A stretch of DNA of 64,000 nt from Cryptomeria japonica (GCF_030272615.1 NC_081407.1:103525897-103589896); one strand, 5' to 3'. Counted from the stretch's first letter, positions 31,725-43,924 are shown. Notes: generated from the sequence alone by a model not told the origin. Program-made: numbers and translations.

Positions 31725-32956
31725 TGTAAAGCGAAAAATGATCGAACCCTAGTTGCTCTCCCCTCTTCCAACTCCAAGGAGAGAGAAGGGAGGTTACTAG
31801 GGTTGACGGTTTTCACTTAGGGGAGACTTTACATTCAAAAGAGGGGTTGAAACCCACAAGATCCAATCCCACACAATGCAAGATTGGATTCTAAATGAGT
31901 TTCAAGGGTTAAGACAGCAAGGCTACCCTCTTTTGTAAAGAATGTTGATAAGAGAATTAAGCTAGGAATGCATAGAAATTGAGAAAGATTCGCTTATAAA
32001 CTGAGATAGGGATATAGGATGAAGCTGCGGACCTGGAATTAGTAGTAAAATGTCGATACGACGCTATCCTGTAAATTTGAGCAAAAGTTGACGGGACGAT
32101 GGCACTCGGCGTGCACACGGTCCTCCGAAAAATCCGCGAAACGAAGGGGGATCTGCTCGTCTCTGCACAAGGATTCCAAATCTTCAATTTTAGCCGCGTA
32201 CCTGCAACCTACACACAGAAAAGCGAAGATGATTGGGGGGTTAGGGATTAGGGGTTTGCCCTTAGGTCAAACCCCGGTTTTGGAATTAACCAAGAAATGA
32301 GAAATTGCTGTAAATGTAAATGATTGTAATGTAAAACAAGTACTAATACCTTGTTGTAAGGATGTTTGTACCCTTATGTGCGAAGGTATAGATGTTGTTG
32401 TTTGTTGTATGTTGTAGTAGTATGTAGTAAGTGATCTCCTCTTCAATGGTTGAATCCTTGTCTTGAATGCAACACTTAGCCTTGAATGGAGACTTGGAAT
32501 GATCAATTGCTTGAAGGAATGTTTGAATGATTGAATGCTTGAGTATCGTTTCCACATATGTTCATCTTCTCCCCAAAATGAGAGAGAAAATGTAGTTTAT
32601 ATACTTGTCAATTAGGGCTGATAGACTGATTTTCCCGACCTTAGGCCGACCAGGAAATGTTATTTTCCAAATTGCAAACAAAAAGACCTGAAGTCCCAAA
32701 GGAGACTGGGCCCAAAATAGGGCCAGGGACCAGGGCGCTGGGTGCCATGGTCCTGGGGGACCCGGGCGCTGGGCGCTCTGGTCCCACCTCTCGAGACAGC
32801 AGGGTGCAAGGAGGATCAGGCCAGGGTGCTTGAAAAATGTAGTTTTTGGTGTCGTGGACAAGTTTCGGGGTCTCCATTCAGGTTCCGTGTTGCGTCGCCA
32901 TCGTGAAGACCGAAATGCAGTCGAAATTGCAAGTGTCGCAATTTTAGGACGCTACA
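31725..32956 (-). repeat. 5' LTR of C1
   Basis: It is 1232 bp, from TGTAAAGCGA to GACGCTACA on the plus strand. A copy of the hairpin motif is at about 32093-32123. The GC-rich segment (32715-32795) has an extra CCTGGGGGACCCGGGCGCTGG unit relative to the left LTR. Confidence 0.9.
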
Positions 32957-33304
32957 CTATTGTGTGTTTGATTCTGAAAAACAACTTCTTGATTTACCTC
33001 TTCTTTTGAAAGGAAGGAATTTTAGATTGGGTTTGTTGGGTGCATCCTTGCTTCTTACTATCAAGATTTTGCTACTTATTCTTTCTAGTGTGTTTATTTC
33101 ACCATCTACCTTGCTGGTAAACTCCTCCTTGAAATTTTGGAAATTGGCACTGTATGTGTGTGCCCGTGAAATAATTCTGGAAATGGAATGTCCCTTGTGG
33201 TTATTGATTTTGTGTCCTTTTGGTTTTAGAATGCTTGGAGGCATGTTTCTTGTGCCTCTCTTGTGGACTTTACTGCTCTCGTGATGGGCTTGCCTCATCA
33301 TGTG

Positions 33305-33555
33305 AGTCGGTAGTGTCTGCTACCCATAGGTAGCAGAACTATCTGTCGGCAGTACCGCTACCGATTGGTAGTGGGCACTACCAGTCGGCAATACCACTAC
33401 CAGTTGGTAGTGGGCACTACCGGTCGGCAGTACCACTACTGGTTGGTAGCAGTGCTACTGGTTGGTAGCGGCAGTGCTACCGGTTGGTAGCAGCAACCAT
33501 CAGTCAATAGGGTTGTTACCAGTGGTAGCAGCACTACCGGTAGGTAGTGTCTATT
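33305..33555. repeat. GC-rich palindromic minisatellite in B 3' LTR
   Basis: Repeats of CTACCGGTTGGTAG, GGTAGTGGGCACTACC and GTCGGCAGTACC occur here. GGTAGTGGGCACTACC is itself an inverted repeat. It is about 75 bp longer than its partner at 16925-17100. Confidence 0.75.
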
Positions 33556-35277
33556 ACCCCTTGCAACAACACAACCACGGGTTGGTTTGACCCCCACTTA
33601 GCTTTGAGCCCTCACTAGTCCCCAAACCAATTAGTGCTAAGAACTTAAATTAAGGCATGAATTAGAGATTCAAATTGGTAGTTTTGGATATATTCTGAAA
33701 ATGATTTAAATGCCTGTTGGAATTCCTATTATAATCGGTTGAATGTATAATGTGGATTTCATTTCTGATGGAACATTGATTTGAGAATTGAACAATGTGA
33801 CTGCTGGAAGAGTGTTTTATTTCATTTTTTTTTCAATCAATGATGCTGCAAGTGCTTATGATGCTGATATTCTCAAAGATTGTCTGAGTGCGGACTTGAT
33901 GTATTTAGCCATCCTTGCAAGTGTTTATTGTGATATTTTGGTCTGTGGTTCAGTCATCCTGTGGTGGTGTAATTGGTACCTTTTACCAAGAGATATATGT
34001 TGGCTCCATTGTCTTAACCATGTAGTGTCTTTGTCTTATGGTTAGTCAAGAGTCAGTATGTCCTTGTTTGACCACTTATTTCTGATAGTGGTGTTATGGA
34101 TGTCTACTTCGCCATAGGGTCCTTGGGGATTGACCATGCTTGTGTAGTGTCCTTTGAGAGAGTGGCTTTCGCTTGGGGGTTGCACCCAAAGTGGTAGGTA
34201 TTACGGCCCAGCGAAAGTTAGATAATAACGAGTAATCTAATGAATTGATTAGGTGGGTAGTATCATAACATTAATAAAGATAATTGTACCTCGTGCATAG
34301 GTGAGTGCTAGTACAGGGCTCATAATGTGGCGAGAAGGCCTGGAATGGCAAACCAACCACCTTGTCTTCATGAAAGGCCGGTAGGGTCCGCATAAGACTT
34401 AGTTGGAGCTGGAGGTCAGGAAAGGTTACCATGTTAGTGAGCTAAGACCTATGGAGGTTGTACCATGGTATCCATCTTAAGCTATGTAATGACACTCTCT
34501 CATTTGGTTCACTTGTGTTTTGTGATGTCAATTCAATTATGTTTGTGAAGTTGAGTCACCTGGATTCTTGTGGAGTCTTTTGTGTTGTCAAGGAGTCATA
34601 TTGTTTTGTCAACCATGTCATGCTTATGCTTGTTTTAGGGTCCTCAGCTATCTCCTAGCACGGTGGGGTGATTCCATTTGGGAATAACATGGTCGGGTGG
34701 TAGTGCCACTTCCCATCGGATGTTCGGATTTGTACCTTCATGTGAGGATTGGCTTCGTAGGTGTTCTTGTGGTTCATGGCTCATGCTTCATCTCATGTTT
34801 TGAAGATTATTGGTATTTTTAGACCTATGTGGTCATTTTATCATTGTAATATTGATCTTATGTAACCTTGTAATTGGATGAGATCTATCCCTTATGTTTA
34901 TTGAGAAGCTATGTATTGGAAGAGAAATGTAATCCTATGTTTGGATGTTTTTATTAGTTTCCTTGATGATGTTAGTACTTATTGAATTGGAAATTATGTT
35001 GTATCCTTTCAATCTTTCTATGATGATTCTTTATTTGCTTATGGCTTCTTGTGATCATTGAGTTAATGATGCATATGTGGATTTATGATTTTGTGGAATT
35101 TATTCTTGAAGTTAATTCTTCGTTGGTAACCCTTAAGGAATTCTGGTGTAAGTCTTTCACTTGTGTTATCATGCATGTTGTATAAATTCACTTATGATGT
35201 TTATACTTTTAAAATAAAATTGTTTCACCCTTGTTGTGGGTTTTCCTTTGGGGTTTTGGGCGAGGTATTGCAACATC

Positions 35278-35445
35278 AATCTCATATCAACTTTTCATAT
35301 CAAATCAATTCTTCATATCTTAGACATCATCAATATCGTTCATCAAATTTGGGGCATCATATCGACATTTCGACACAAACATCATATCTAACAAATTTTC
35401 TTTGAATCAACATGTGCACACACGTCACTTCAAAGAGGGGCAACA
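35278..35445 (+). other. Last part of element A interior, with PPT
   Basis: This continues the 3' region cut at 15117. It ends in CAAAGAGGGGCAACA (35431-35445), the PPT, directly before the LTR. Confidence 0.75.
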
Positions 35446-36654
35446 TGTAGACACCTAAAAGTTGCACAATGAATTAAGTGGATTTTATTCATTTAATTAT
35501 TCTTAATTCTTCCTATTAATTAAATTAAGATTGATTTAATTAATATCCCTATTCTTCTAGTTGCCTATTAGTTAAATTGAGATTTAATTAATATACCCTT
35601 CTTCTATCTAAGCCATTTAATTAAATTTACATTTAATTAAATCCCCCCACTTGCAAAATCCTACAAATGCAAGTTGCAACCACAATTGAAATAAATTAAT
35701 TTTATTTTAATTAAATTATATTTTCCCCACCCACTTGCATTATCCTACATCTCCCACTTGCCTCTCTAAACCCCCTTCTAGATTATTCTAATCCCTTCAA
35801 AACTAGCCTAACTGATCTCCTAAATATCGTCACATCTCTAAGCAAAGGGAAGTCACTTCTCAAAACCCTTAAAGTCTTTGAAAACCACTAAAGGCTTTAT
35901 GTCTTCAACAAGTTAACCTTGAAAGTCTTCTAAACCATTAATGGTTAACTCAACCTTCTTGCATGGTTAGAGACTTTTTGCCTAACTCAACCTTCATCTA
36001 ACCCAGGGGTTTCATCAAGCATTCATGGCTTTGACCATGGTTATCCCTTTAACCCTTGCACAAGAGTTTATCCTTTGGGTAAAATCTTTATCCAATGGAT
36101 AATCTTAACCTAACCTTAGCCCTTACCCCCTAGGGTAACCATGAGGTCTTCTCAAGCATTTAATGCTTCTTTCATCTCCTCTCGAGCAATCTTATGTTGA
36201 CAATTGTCACCATTTCATTGGTGAGAATTGTGAACATGGATTGATAACTTTTAATCCTAGCCCTTGATAAGATCATCCTATCCTGACCCTCCATTCCCCT
36301 ATTTTTCCTATAAATAGAGCCCATTCCTTCTTCAAAACAATCAAGTCTTTGTGCATAAAACTTATAGTCTCATAGCATTAAGCATATTATCTCTCTTTGA
36401 TAGAATAGCATTTTAGATCATTTTGATAGCATTATAATCTTAGATATATCATGTTAATCTCATATCAAGTTTGCTTCATCTTAGTATCATTTTCATACTA
36501 GTTCATGCTTCATATCAATATCTTGCATCCTATCATCCCATAGTTTCATATCTAAAATCATTAGCTAAGATCATGGTTGCATTCCATTTAGATCTTAGAA
36601 TCATTTCTTTAGGTTGTCATTGTAAAGAATCGAGTGCTCTTCCAAGCTGAGAGA
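35446..36654 (+). repeat. 3' LTR of element A, truncated
   Basis: It starts TGTAGACACCTAAAAG. The TATA box TATAAATA is at 36309-36316. It matches the 5' LTR until GCTCTTCCAAGCTGAGAG and then stops, missing the last ~190 bp. It is followed 5 bp later by an inverted LTR of the same family. Confidence 0.8.
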
Positions 36655-36659
36655 AGAAA

Positions 36660-38109
36660 TGTATACTGAAAATGTGGTATCAACTTGTAATAGGAGAAAA
36701 GAATTCAAACACACACATGAAACATTTAATTAGAGGTTAGAAATCCAAACAAAGCAAGTTAAATGAATCTAAACTCTTTAAAATCATTCCATGTTCCTCT
36801 ATCTCCAAGGATCTTCAAGATTCAAGGTGGCTCTCAGCTTGGAAGAGCACTTGATTCTTTAAGATGACAACCTAAAGAATGAGATTTAAATGATTCTAAG
36901 ATCTAAATGAAATGCAACTATGATCTTAGTGATGATTTAGATATGAAACTAGATGATGATAGGATTCAAGATATTGATATGAAGTTAAACTAGTATGAAA
37001 ATGATACTAAGATGAAGCTAACGTGATATGAAATTAACATGATATATCTAAGATTATAATTCTATCAAGATGATCTAAAATGATATTTAATCAAAGAGAG
37101 ATAATATGCTTAATGTTATGAGACTATAAGTTTGATGCACAAAGACTTGATTGCTTGGAAGAAGGAATGGGCTCTATTTATAGGGAAAATAGGGCAATGG
37201 ATGGTCAAGATTGGATAATCTTATCAAGGGCCAGGATTGAAAGTTATCAATCCATGTTCACAATTCTCACCAATTAAATGGCGATGATTGTCAACATAAG
37301 ACTGCTTGAGAGGAGATGAAAGAAGCATTAAATGATTGAGAAGACCTCATGGTTACCCTAGGGGGTAAGGGATAAGGTTAGGTTAATATTATCCATTGGA
37401 TAAAGCTTTTACCCAAAGGATAAACTCTTGTGCAAGGGTTAAAGGGATAACCATGGTCAAAGCCATGAATGCTTGATGAGACCCGTGGGTTAGATGAAGG
37501 TTGAGTTAGGCAAAAAGTCTCTAACCATGCAAGAAGGTTGAGTTAACCATTAATGGTTTGGAAGACTTTCAAGGTTAACTTGTTGAAGAAATAAAGCCTT
37601 TAGTGGTTTTCAAAGACTTTAAGGGTTTTGAGAAGTGACTTCCCTTTGCTTAGGGATGTGAAAATATTTAGGAGATGGGTTGGGCTAATTTAGAAGGGAT
37701 TAGAAGAATCTAGAAGGGGGTTTAGAGAGGCAAGTGGGAGATGTAGGATAATGCAAGTGGGTGGAGAAAATAGAATTTAATTAAAATAAAATTAATTTAT
37801 TTCAATTGTGGTTGCAACTTGCATTTGTAGGATTTTGCAAGTGGGGGGATTTAATTAAATGTAAATTTAATTAAATGGGCTAGAAGGGGGATTTAATTAA
37901 ATGGGCTAGAAGGGGTATTTAATTAAATGTAAATTTAGTTAAATGGCTTAGATAGAAGAAGGATATATTAATTAAATCTTAATTCAATTAATAGGCGATT
38001 AGAAGAATAGGGATATTAATTAAATCTTAATTTAATTAATAGGAAGAATTAAGAATAATTAAATGAATAAAATTTACTTAATTCATTGTGCAACTTCTAG
38101 GTGTCTACA
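36660..38109 (-). repeat. Inverted A-family LTR (A2)
   Basis: Read on the minus strand it starts TGTAGACACC (at 38109) and ends CAGTATACA (at 36660), 1450 bp and full length. The minus-strand TATA (TATAAATA) is at 37175-37182. There is no PBS or PPT next to it and no matching TSD, so it is either a solo LTR that has lost its flanks or the product of a rearrangement. At 37850-37930 it has extra copies of a 26-bp unit, TTTAATTAAATGGGCTAGAA plus a G-run, that A's own LTRs have once or not at all. Confidence 0.8.
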
Positions 38110-38110
38110 A

Positions 38111-38885
38111 TTAGATTCAATGACAGTCCCAAAGATACTGAGAGGGGGGGTGAATCATTGTCTAACCGGTTAGCAGAATATTTAAACTTATTTAGAACTG
38201 TACCAATAAACAAGAATTAATATAGTAAACAGAAATAACAGAGACAACATAGAGACACACCATAACACAAGATATTTTATCGAGGAAACCCGATGTGGGA
38301 AAAACCTCGGTGGTATTTGTGACCCATAATATTTACTCACTGGCCAATGAACAAATACTACTTATAATAGGGGCCTGCACATGCAAGGAGGCCAACAGCC
38401 TAGAGCTCACTGCTCAATGAAGAGTCTCACTGACTACAAAATGGATAATCAAACCCAATACAATGTACTGCTCAAAATAGCATCACTAATGCCAAGTTCA
38501 ATATCAGTTTAAGCTCAGTCATTAACCAAAACCTTCGTTGTCGACTATATCACCTTATACAATAATTTCCTATTCATTTCACCATACTACTACTATTTTC
38601 ACAACAAAATGACCTATAAGATCTCATACATATATGAGTCTTTTACAATATACCAAGTCGGCTTTACAAAAGATAATTATATTACAATAAACAAAAGTTC
38701 ATCCCATGTCGGCCTAAGTGCTGGTATAATTTTTTGCCTATGTAATCTGAATGTCAGTGTAAGTGCCTGCCAATGCATGAAGTTTGTGATGTCGGTGAAT
38801 GTAGAAACCTATTGCCGGTTGGTTGCCAATTGGTTGCCATCAATGACAACATCAACTATTCTCATATGAGTGTAGAATGCCAACA
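38111..38885 (-). repeat. 3' LTR of E
   Basis: It matches 43939-44688. It contains the GGAAACCCGATGTGGGAAAAACCTC-type segment common in plant copia LTRs, within about 38283-38310. The outer end reads AATTAGATTC where TGTTAGATTC is expected. A ~25-bp segment near 38660-38690 is absent from the other LTR. Confidence 0.8.
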
Positions 38886-38899
38886 ATCTCCCCCTTTGG
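38886..38899 (-). promoter_or_regulatory. PPT of E
   Basis: On the minus strand, CCAAAGGGGGAGAT lies directly before the LTR start TGTTGGC. Confidence 0.8.
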
Positions 38900-39386
38900 C
38901 ATTGATGGAAAAATTTATGAGAAAAATGTAAAACTGTTATCCAAAACTAAAATCCAAAAAGATATGCTCCCCCTAAGCAAGTGATCTCCTCTGTACATGC
39001 ATTTTTCTCTGCACTACTCCCCCTTTGACATCAATGACAAAGGATGTCATAAATAATACCAAAAGAGTACAAAAATACTACCTAAAGGTCTATAACTGGT
39101 TGGTTACAATCTGAAAGATGTTTGCCAAAACTAGATTCAAACTCTACATAAACTTGTTGCTGTCATTTAGAGTTGCCTCAGTCTGCTAGATCATACCGGT
39201 GAGATAGTACATTTGTTGGTCCGGTGATCGTTCTCCTTGAACTGTTACCTTAGATAATTCAATTCTCTAAGTAATCAGACTATCCAACCTTGGACCAAGT
39301 TTATTCTTCAGTTCCCGAGCTTTGGACCTTATTCATGCCTTCTCTTTCTCAAGTTTCTCCAACTTCTCCTCAAAAACTATCATTTC

Positions 39387-42300
39387 CTACTCAAAAATTG
39401 ATAAAAGTCCAGATGAACCTATCATGTTATCTGCAATATCATCAATCTCTTTCTGTGTCTTTTTAATTTCCTCATCAATGTCCTTTGTCAAACAGTGTGG
39501 TTTACATGCTTCTCTATATAACTCCTTATACTCCAAAATTGTAGAATTGAGTACCGGGAAAAGTGTGTCCAAGTAATCAGTACAATTCTTTATAGTGTTC
39601 TCAAAGAATGTATTTTTATCTTTGTCAACTCTCTCCTTAATGATATCCTCATTCACCTTATCTATGTTTATTACATTATCAACAATGAATTTGGACAATG
39701 TGTCTAATTTACCTATAGAATCATTAATGTGATCTACCTAACAATTAGGTGGAATCATCTTCAGAACAGGAAATGTGTTATCAATTGCCTTAAATGATAA
39801 GGTATTGCAATCAATTATCCTCTTGATAGAATCTAATATAACCTTTGTTATGTTAGTAGGTCTAAATTCATCTGTAGATGTGCTCATTTCTGCTATGGGT
39901 TTCTTCTCAACAGATGTTTGTCCAATTACCTTCACTATATCCTCTTTATTTCCATCATATGCTTCCACTTTACTTACATTTTCTTCAAGTGGATTTGTCT
40001 GTGTTTGTACCTCTACCTTTGATGGTTTCTTTGTTTGATTAAGAACCTCTGCAACTGCTAGTTTCCTAGACTCAACATGGTTTCTCTAATTTTGGTTGCT
40101 CTGTGTTAGTTGTCTTGACCTCTGTTGGTTTCTCAGTTTCCGGTTGCTTATCTTGTGTCAATATCCCAGTTTCCTGAGAGTCAACAGTGTGTGCCAGTAT
40201 CTCAGAGATATTGCTACCCTTAATATCATCTACCTTAACCTCTATGGTCTCTTTATCCACAACAATGTTTATGTTATGTGTACCTACATTCATTGTAAAA
40301 AGTATTTCTGACTCTGGGTTAGTATGATCATGAGTTATACCTTCAGTAGCCATATCTAGTGGATTAGCTGTATGTACCAGTGATGTTGAAGTTAATGGAG
40401 GGATGTTTTGACCTAGTGGAGGTATGTTATCTATTACTTTTATAGTAGGTACACCACCTACTTTACATTTTCCTTTATCTTTCTGATATACCTTGAATGT
40501 CTTTTCCACTTTCAGTCTATTTCTTTCCTCTTGCTTTTCCTTCTCAACAAAAAATATCTCCCATTTATCTACAGTCTCATATGCAATTTCCTTAACTCTT
40601 CTAGCCATCAGGCTTACTTGATGATGTCCACTGACAAATACTGACCAGTTTACTTTAGATATAAGCTCATCTATCACTTCTTTAGAGTTTACCGGATGTA
40701 CAGCCAAAAGTGCTCCAACTTTCAACTTCTTATCTAGTTCCATCATAGATAGTCTTTTAGCTTCTAATATCATGTATAAGTCATTAGGTAAGTCATCAAT
40801 TACTTCTATCAAAACTTTCTTGTAAATATCCAAATGTAAGATGATGCTTTCTTCAATAGTTTCTTTGTCAAGATCCTTAAAAGAATTATACATTTTGTTC
40901 ACATTTACCAGATTGCCTTCTTGTGTTATCTCATCCAGTAGATCATCCAATCTGGGGGTAATTGGTGTATGTTTCTTCTTTGGTGTAAGTTTCTTCTGAG
41001 GTTCCCTAACTGCCTGCTGCTTCTTCCTTAGTGTCCTAGGCCTTTTAGGTGAAGGAGAGGGTACTAGTGAGGGTTTTCTCTTCTTCCTTTCATCTCTTTT
41101 AAACTCATTTGCCTTCCCATCGTCAGTATCAGAAGATGTTACAACCCATGAAATATGTGCTTCTGGTTGCAGTCCTTCAAGCTCACTAGCTAATATACCA
41201 CTGATATTCATGACATTTTCCTTAATTTCGTTGACCTTCTTAGATGCATCTCTGATAAATTTTTCTCTTCTTTTTCTCCTCTTTAGCATAGATACATTAC
41301 TCTCAATTGTTTTAGCACTACCAAAGAATTTCTCAGATGGCTCCCTTGGTGCATCAAGTAGAGCTTTTGCATATGTCTCCAGAATAGGTAGGTCTACCTC
41401 ATAACCCATCTCAGTAACCCAAATAGTTCTAGGGCTTACTTCTTCCATCCAAGTCTCATCTCGCTTAATGACAAAACAAATTTTCTTGTCATACTTATCA
41501 ATTATGCTTTGCGGTAATCTCTCTCTTGCTCTCATCTTAGTTTGAAATGTTTTGAAGTAATCTATAATGTTCTTATTATTTTCAGTGCCCATACCGGTGA
41601 AAGCTTCCTGAATCCGTTTGCCTACCGGGATGTCATAACCAAAATCTTTGTGACCTATATCAAGTATCTCTTTGGTAAAGTATAGCATCAAGCATACTAG
41701 TTGGTTCCCAAAATGGAAATTACCTTTCTTATGTCTCTTAATCTTCTTCATGTTGTCAATCAGTTCATCTTTAAGCCATTCACAAACATCAATCTTAACA
41801 TTATTGTTCACCATCTCATATGCACTATGAATACAAAGGCTAGAAACCGAATTTAGTCTATTTGCATGTGTTGTTTTATATCCTAGTATCATACTCACAT
41901 ATCTCACATTTATATCATTAACATCATTGACTCTAAGTGATATGTTATCATATGTGGCTCTGGTTAACTCCATAACTCCCTTGTCAGGTATTTTATTGGT
42001 TTTATCAGGCCTCCTACCGGTTGAAGGTAAACCTGTAACTGCCTTAATTTCTTCCTTAGATATCTTGCAAACTGACTCTAACCACATGAATTCTCCATGG
42101 AATCTGCTCAATACAAGTCTTATGACTTCCTTCAGAAATACGGGAATGTTCAGAATTTCTACAAAACCTAAGTCTTCCACAATCTTATGTTCAGGTTTAA
42201 TCACACCTTATTCATCGGTAATAACCTCATTAAACATTTTCTTTAAATCCTCAGTCCCTAGGTCTTCTATGTTGCAATGTATGTAGATTCTAGGGTCTTC

Positions 42301-42459
42301 AGCAATTGCTACACCCATCAGAATTTTTGAAAAAGCTCTGATAGAATCATCTTGCTTTGCAATCTCAGGGATAATCTTAAGCGTGGGTCTAGGGCATTTG
42401 ACGTTTTCAACAATGGTAGGGTTTGCAATAAACTCAGGAATAGAGGATGAGGTTTCCAT
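39387..42459 (-). pseudogene. E second ORF, ~1000 aa, unknown function
   Basis: The frame starts METSSSIPEF at 42459 and runs to 39387. It is broken by a TAA at 42208-42210, a frameshift near 40072 and a TAG at 39738-39740. The open central part (42204-40072) has 710 codons. The N-terminal ~300 residues look globular (GEFMWLESVCKISKEEIKAV; NFHFGNQLVCLMLYF). A basic patch (LKRRKRREK; KRPRTLRKKQQ) at residues ~305-405 could act in nuclear entry or nucleic-acid binding. The C-terminal half is acidic and Lys/Glu/Thr-rich, with coiled-coil-like helices (EEIKKTQKEIDDI). There is no RT, integrase, protease or transposase motif. A further decayed in-frame tail seems to continue toward the PPT. It may be a captured plant mobile-element or host domain; I cannot assign it. 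Confidence 0.6.
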
Positions 42460-42757
42460 TTGATAAATACCTCTTAGCTGAAATTATTTGAATGCCTGAA
42501 AGTCACTTCGCAGCTTCGCCTTAGAATGCCCATGCTCAGTTTCGCACTCTCTAATTATTTGGATGCTCGGTGAGTCAAAAGTGAGGGATTTTTGGTGCTA
42601 TAAAATGAAATATCTTCCAACAACCGCATTAAATGCTCGTCGGTTAAGTGAAAATTTAACACATCTGTCGATAAAGAATAAATGTATCTTCTCACCATCA
42701 ACCGAGGGTAGAATGCATGATTTTCAACTTGTTGCAATACCCCCTAAAGGTTATTCC

Positions 42758-43867
42758 TCAGTTAGATGAAGAATCTCCTACCAGTGGAGGGTTACTCTGT
42801 TCTACCGGTGCAGAGACAGATTCATCAGATCTCTGATCACTCTTCTTAATCCATTGTTTTGAAAATTCTTGCTTTACTTCATCTACCTTTTCTTTTCCCT
42901 TCAAACTAGATCCTTTATTGTTTGTCGGTGTATTCTTGCTTCTACAGAATTTTGCAATATGTCCAATCTTGTTACATGCATAACAAGTTACATTATTCCT
43001 CTGAATAGCCTTTCCATATCCTTGACTAGTTTGTGTTCTGCATTAATTAGATAAATGCCCAAATCTACCACAAACATAGCATTTCACATTCATTCTACAA
43101 TTTTCTGAATTATGACCAACTTTGTTGCATTTGGAACATTGACCGGTGAGTGAGTTATTCTGATTATTTCTAAATCTGCACTGATTTTCTCTATGACCAA
43201 ACTTGTTGCAATTAAAACATTTTCCATTAAATTTATAAGCATTAGGTTGTCTTATCGGTTTACTGTGATCATGATTATTTGCAGTACCGAAACTTTCTCC
43301 ATTTTCAAATCCAAGTCCATTTGTATCTCCATCAGGTTTCTGTCTTTTCAGCATATCATCAATCCTTTTTGAACTTTTCTTGAATTTGTCTTTGTGTTCA
43401 TTTGTAGTGATCAACTCATTTTCCAGAATTCCAACTTTTCTTGCAAACTCCTCCTTATCATGTTGCATGTGAATTAGATTTATCTTTAGCATATCATTCT
43501 CATGATTAAGTCTCAAATTTTCATTTTCCGCATCATTAAGTCTCCTAGTCAAGTCTTCTTCATTCTTCTTCCTATCTTCAATATCCTTACATAACCTCAT
43601 AGTCATATCTTGCATTTCATTCTTCATATTAGTGTTTTCTTGTCTCAACTTATCTGCAATGTCTCTAAGAGTTTCCTTTTCATCATCATCATTCTGCATT
43701 TTCTCATGAAGTTCCTTTCTCTTATTTTATGCTATAACCAGGTTCTCCTGAAGTCCCTTAATGAATTCCTATGCAATCCTCAGATCATCTTCAAGTTTGA
43801 TATTCTTCAATTTTTCTGCATCAAAATCTTCAAGAGCTCCTTCCAATCTTTTTCTTAAGTTCTCCAT
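42758..43867 (-). pseudogene. E gag-like ORF with coiled coil and four zinc knuckles
   Basis: The frame opens MENLRKRLEG at 43867 and ends in TGA at 42758-42760. The first ~200 residues are charged and heptad-like (DEKETLRDIADKLRQENTNM), suggesting a coiled coil. Four CCHC motifs follow: CFNCNKFGHRENQC, CSKCNKVGHNSENC, CYVCGRFGHLSN plus a stop where Gln-Cys is expected, and CYACNKIGHIAKFC. Three in-frame stops (two before 43699 and one at 43043) all fit C-to-T changes. Four knuckles is many for a copia gag. The typical UBN2 gag core of copia elements is not apparent. Confidence 0.75.
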
Positions 43868-43924
43868 ATGTACCAGTTTCAGAATCTTCCTCAAGTTGTT
43901 AGGCTTTTGCAAATAGAGGACCAA

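Larger units (their letters stand above)
25159..32956 (-). mobile_element. Element C1, gag-protease-only gypsy element
   Basis: It is 7798 bp, with TSD CTATT at 25154-25158 and 32957-32961. On the minus strand the order is: 5' LTR (31725-32956), PBS-like site, ~1.2-kb leader with two hairpins, gag-protease frame, in-frame downstream segment, PPT, 3' LTR (25159-26359). There is no RT, RNase H or integrase in the ~740 bp left before the 3' LTR. Gag and protease features resemble the Tat/Ogre branch of Ty3/gypsy. The LTRs differ at about five of the first 300 positions, so it is young compared with B. Confidence 0.9.
15118..35272 (+). mobile_element. Element B, Ty3/gypsy chromovirus with 3.8-kb LTRs
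   Basis: B is flanked by a perfect 5-bp TSD, ACATC (15113-15117 and 35273-35277). It has a 5' LTR at 15118-18900, an initiator-Met PBS at 18903, a decayed gag-pol at 19054-23740, a PPT at 23748-23761, and a 3' LTR from 23762 to 35272 interrupted by C1. Without C1 it is about 12.35 kb. The gag-PR-RT-RNase H-integrase order and a chromodomain-like tail place it in the chromoviruses. The very long LTRs suggest a Tekay/Del-type lineage, which is inference. It is dead: gag-pol has more than a dozen stops. Confidence 0.92.
23762..35272 (+). repeat. 3' LTR of element B, split by C1
   Basis: The two pieces are 23762-25158 and 32957-35272, together about 3.71 kb. They join perfectly across the CTATT duplication when compared with 16548-16585 of the 5' LTR. 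It ends GGTATTGCA before the ACATC TSD. Relative to the 5' LTR it has a shorter TA tract, a longer palindromic minisatellite, and a missing segment near 33640 (5' LTR about 17185-17285). Confidence 0.9.
5658..36654 (+). mobile_element. Element A, large non-autonomous LTR retrotransposon, interrupted by B
   Basis: The 5' LTR (5658-7049) is followed after 3 bp by a tRNA-Lys-type PBS. The 3' LTR (35446-36654, truncated) is preceded by a PPT. Without element B (15118-35272) the interior is about 8.2 kb. I see no gag knuckle, protease, RT, RNase H or integrase in it. It holds several tandem arrays, one 216-codon ORF and a long repeat-rich 3' region. The layout matches a LARD (large retrotransposon derivative) that depends on a partner for proteins. 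The tRNA-Lys-type PBS and 3' organisation hint at a Ty3/gypsy Tat-like origin, which is inference. Confidence 0.7.

Noticed and set aside
35446-38109. Inverted LTR pair as a DNA transposon with long terminal inverted repeats
   Set aside because: Both arms are recognisable A-family LTRs with TATA boxes and TG..CA ends, and there is no transposase or TSD.
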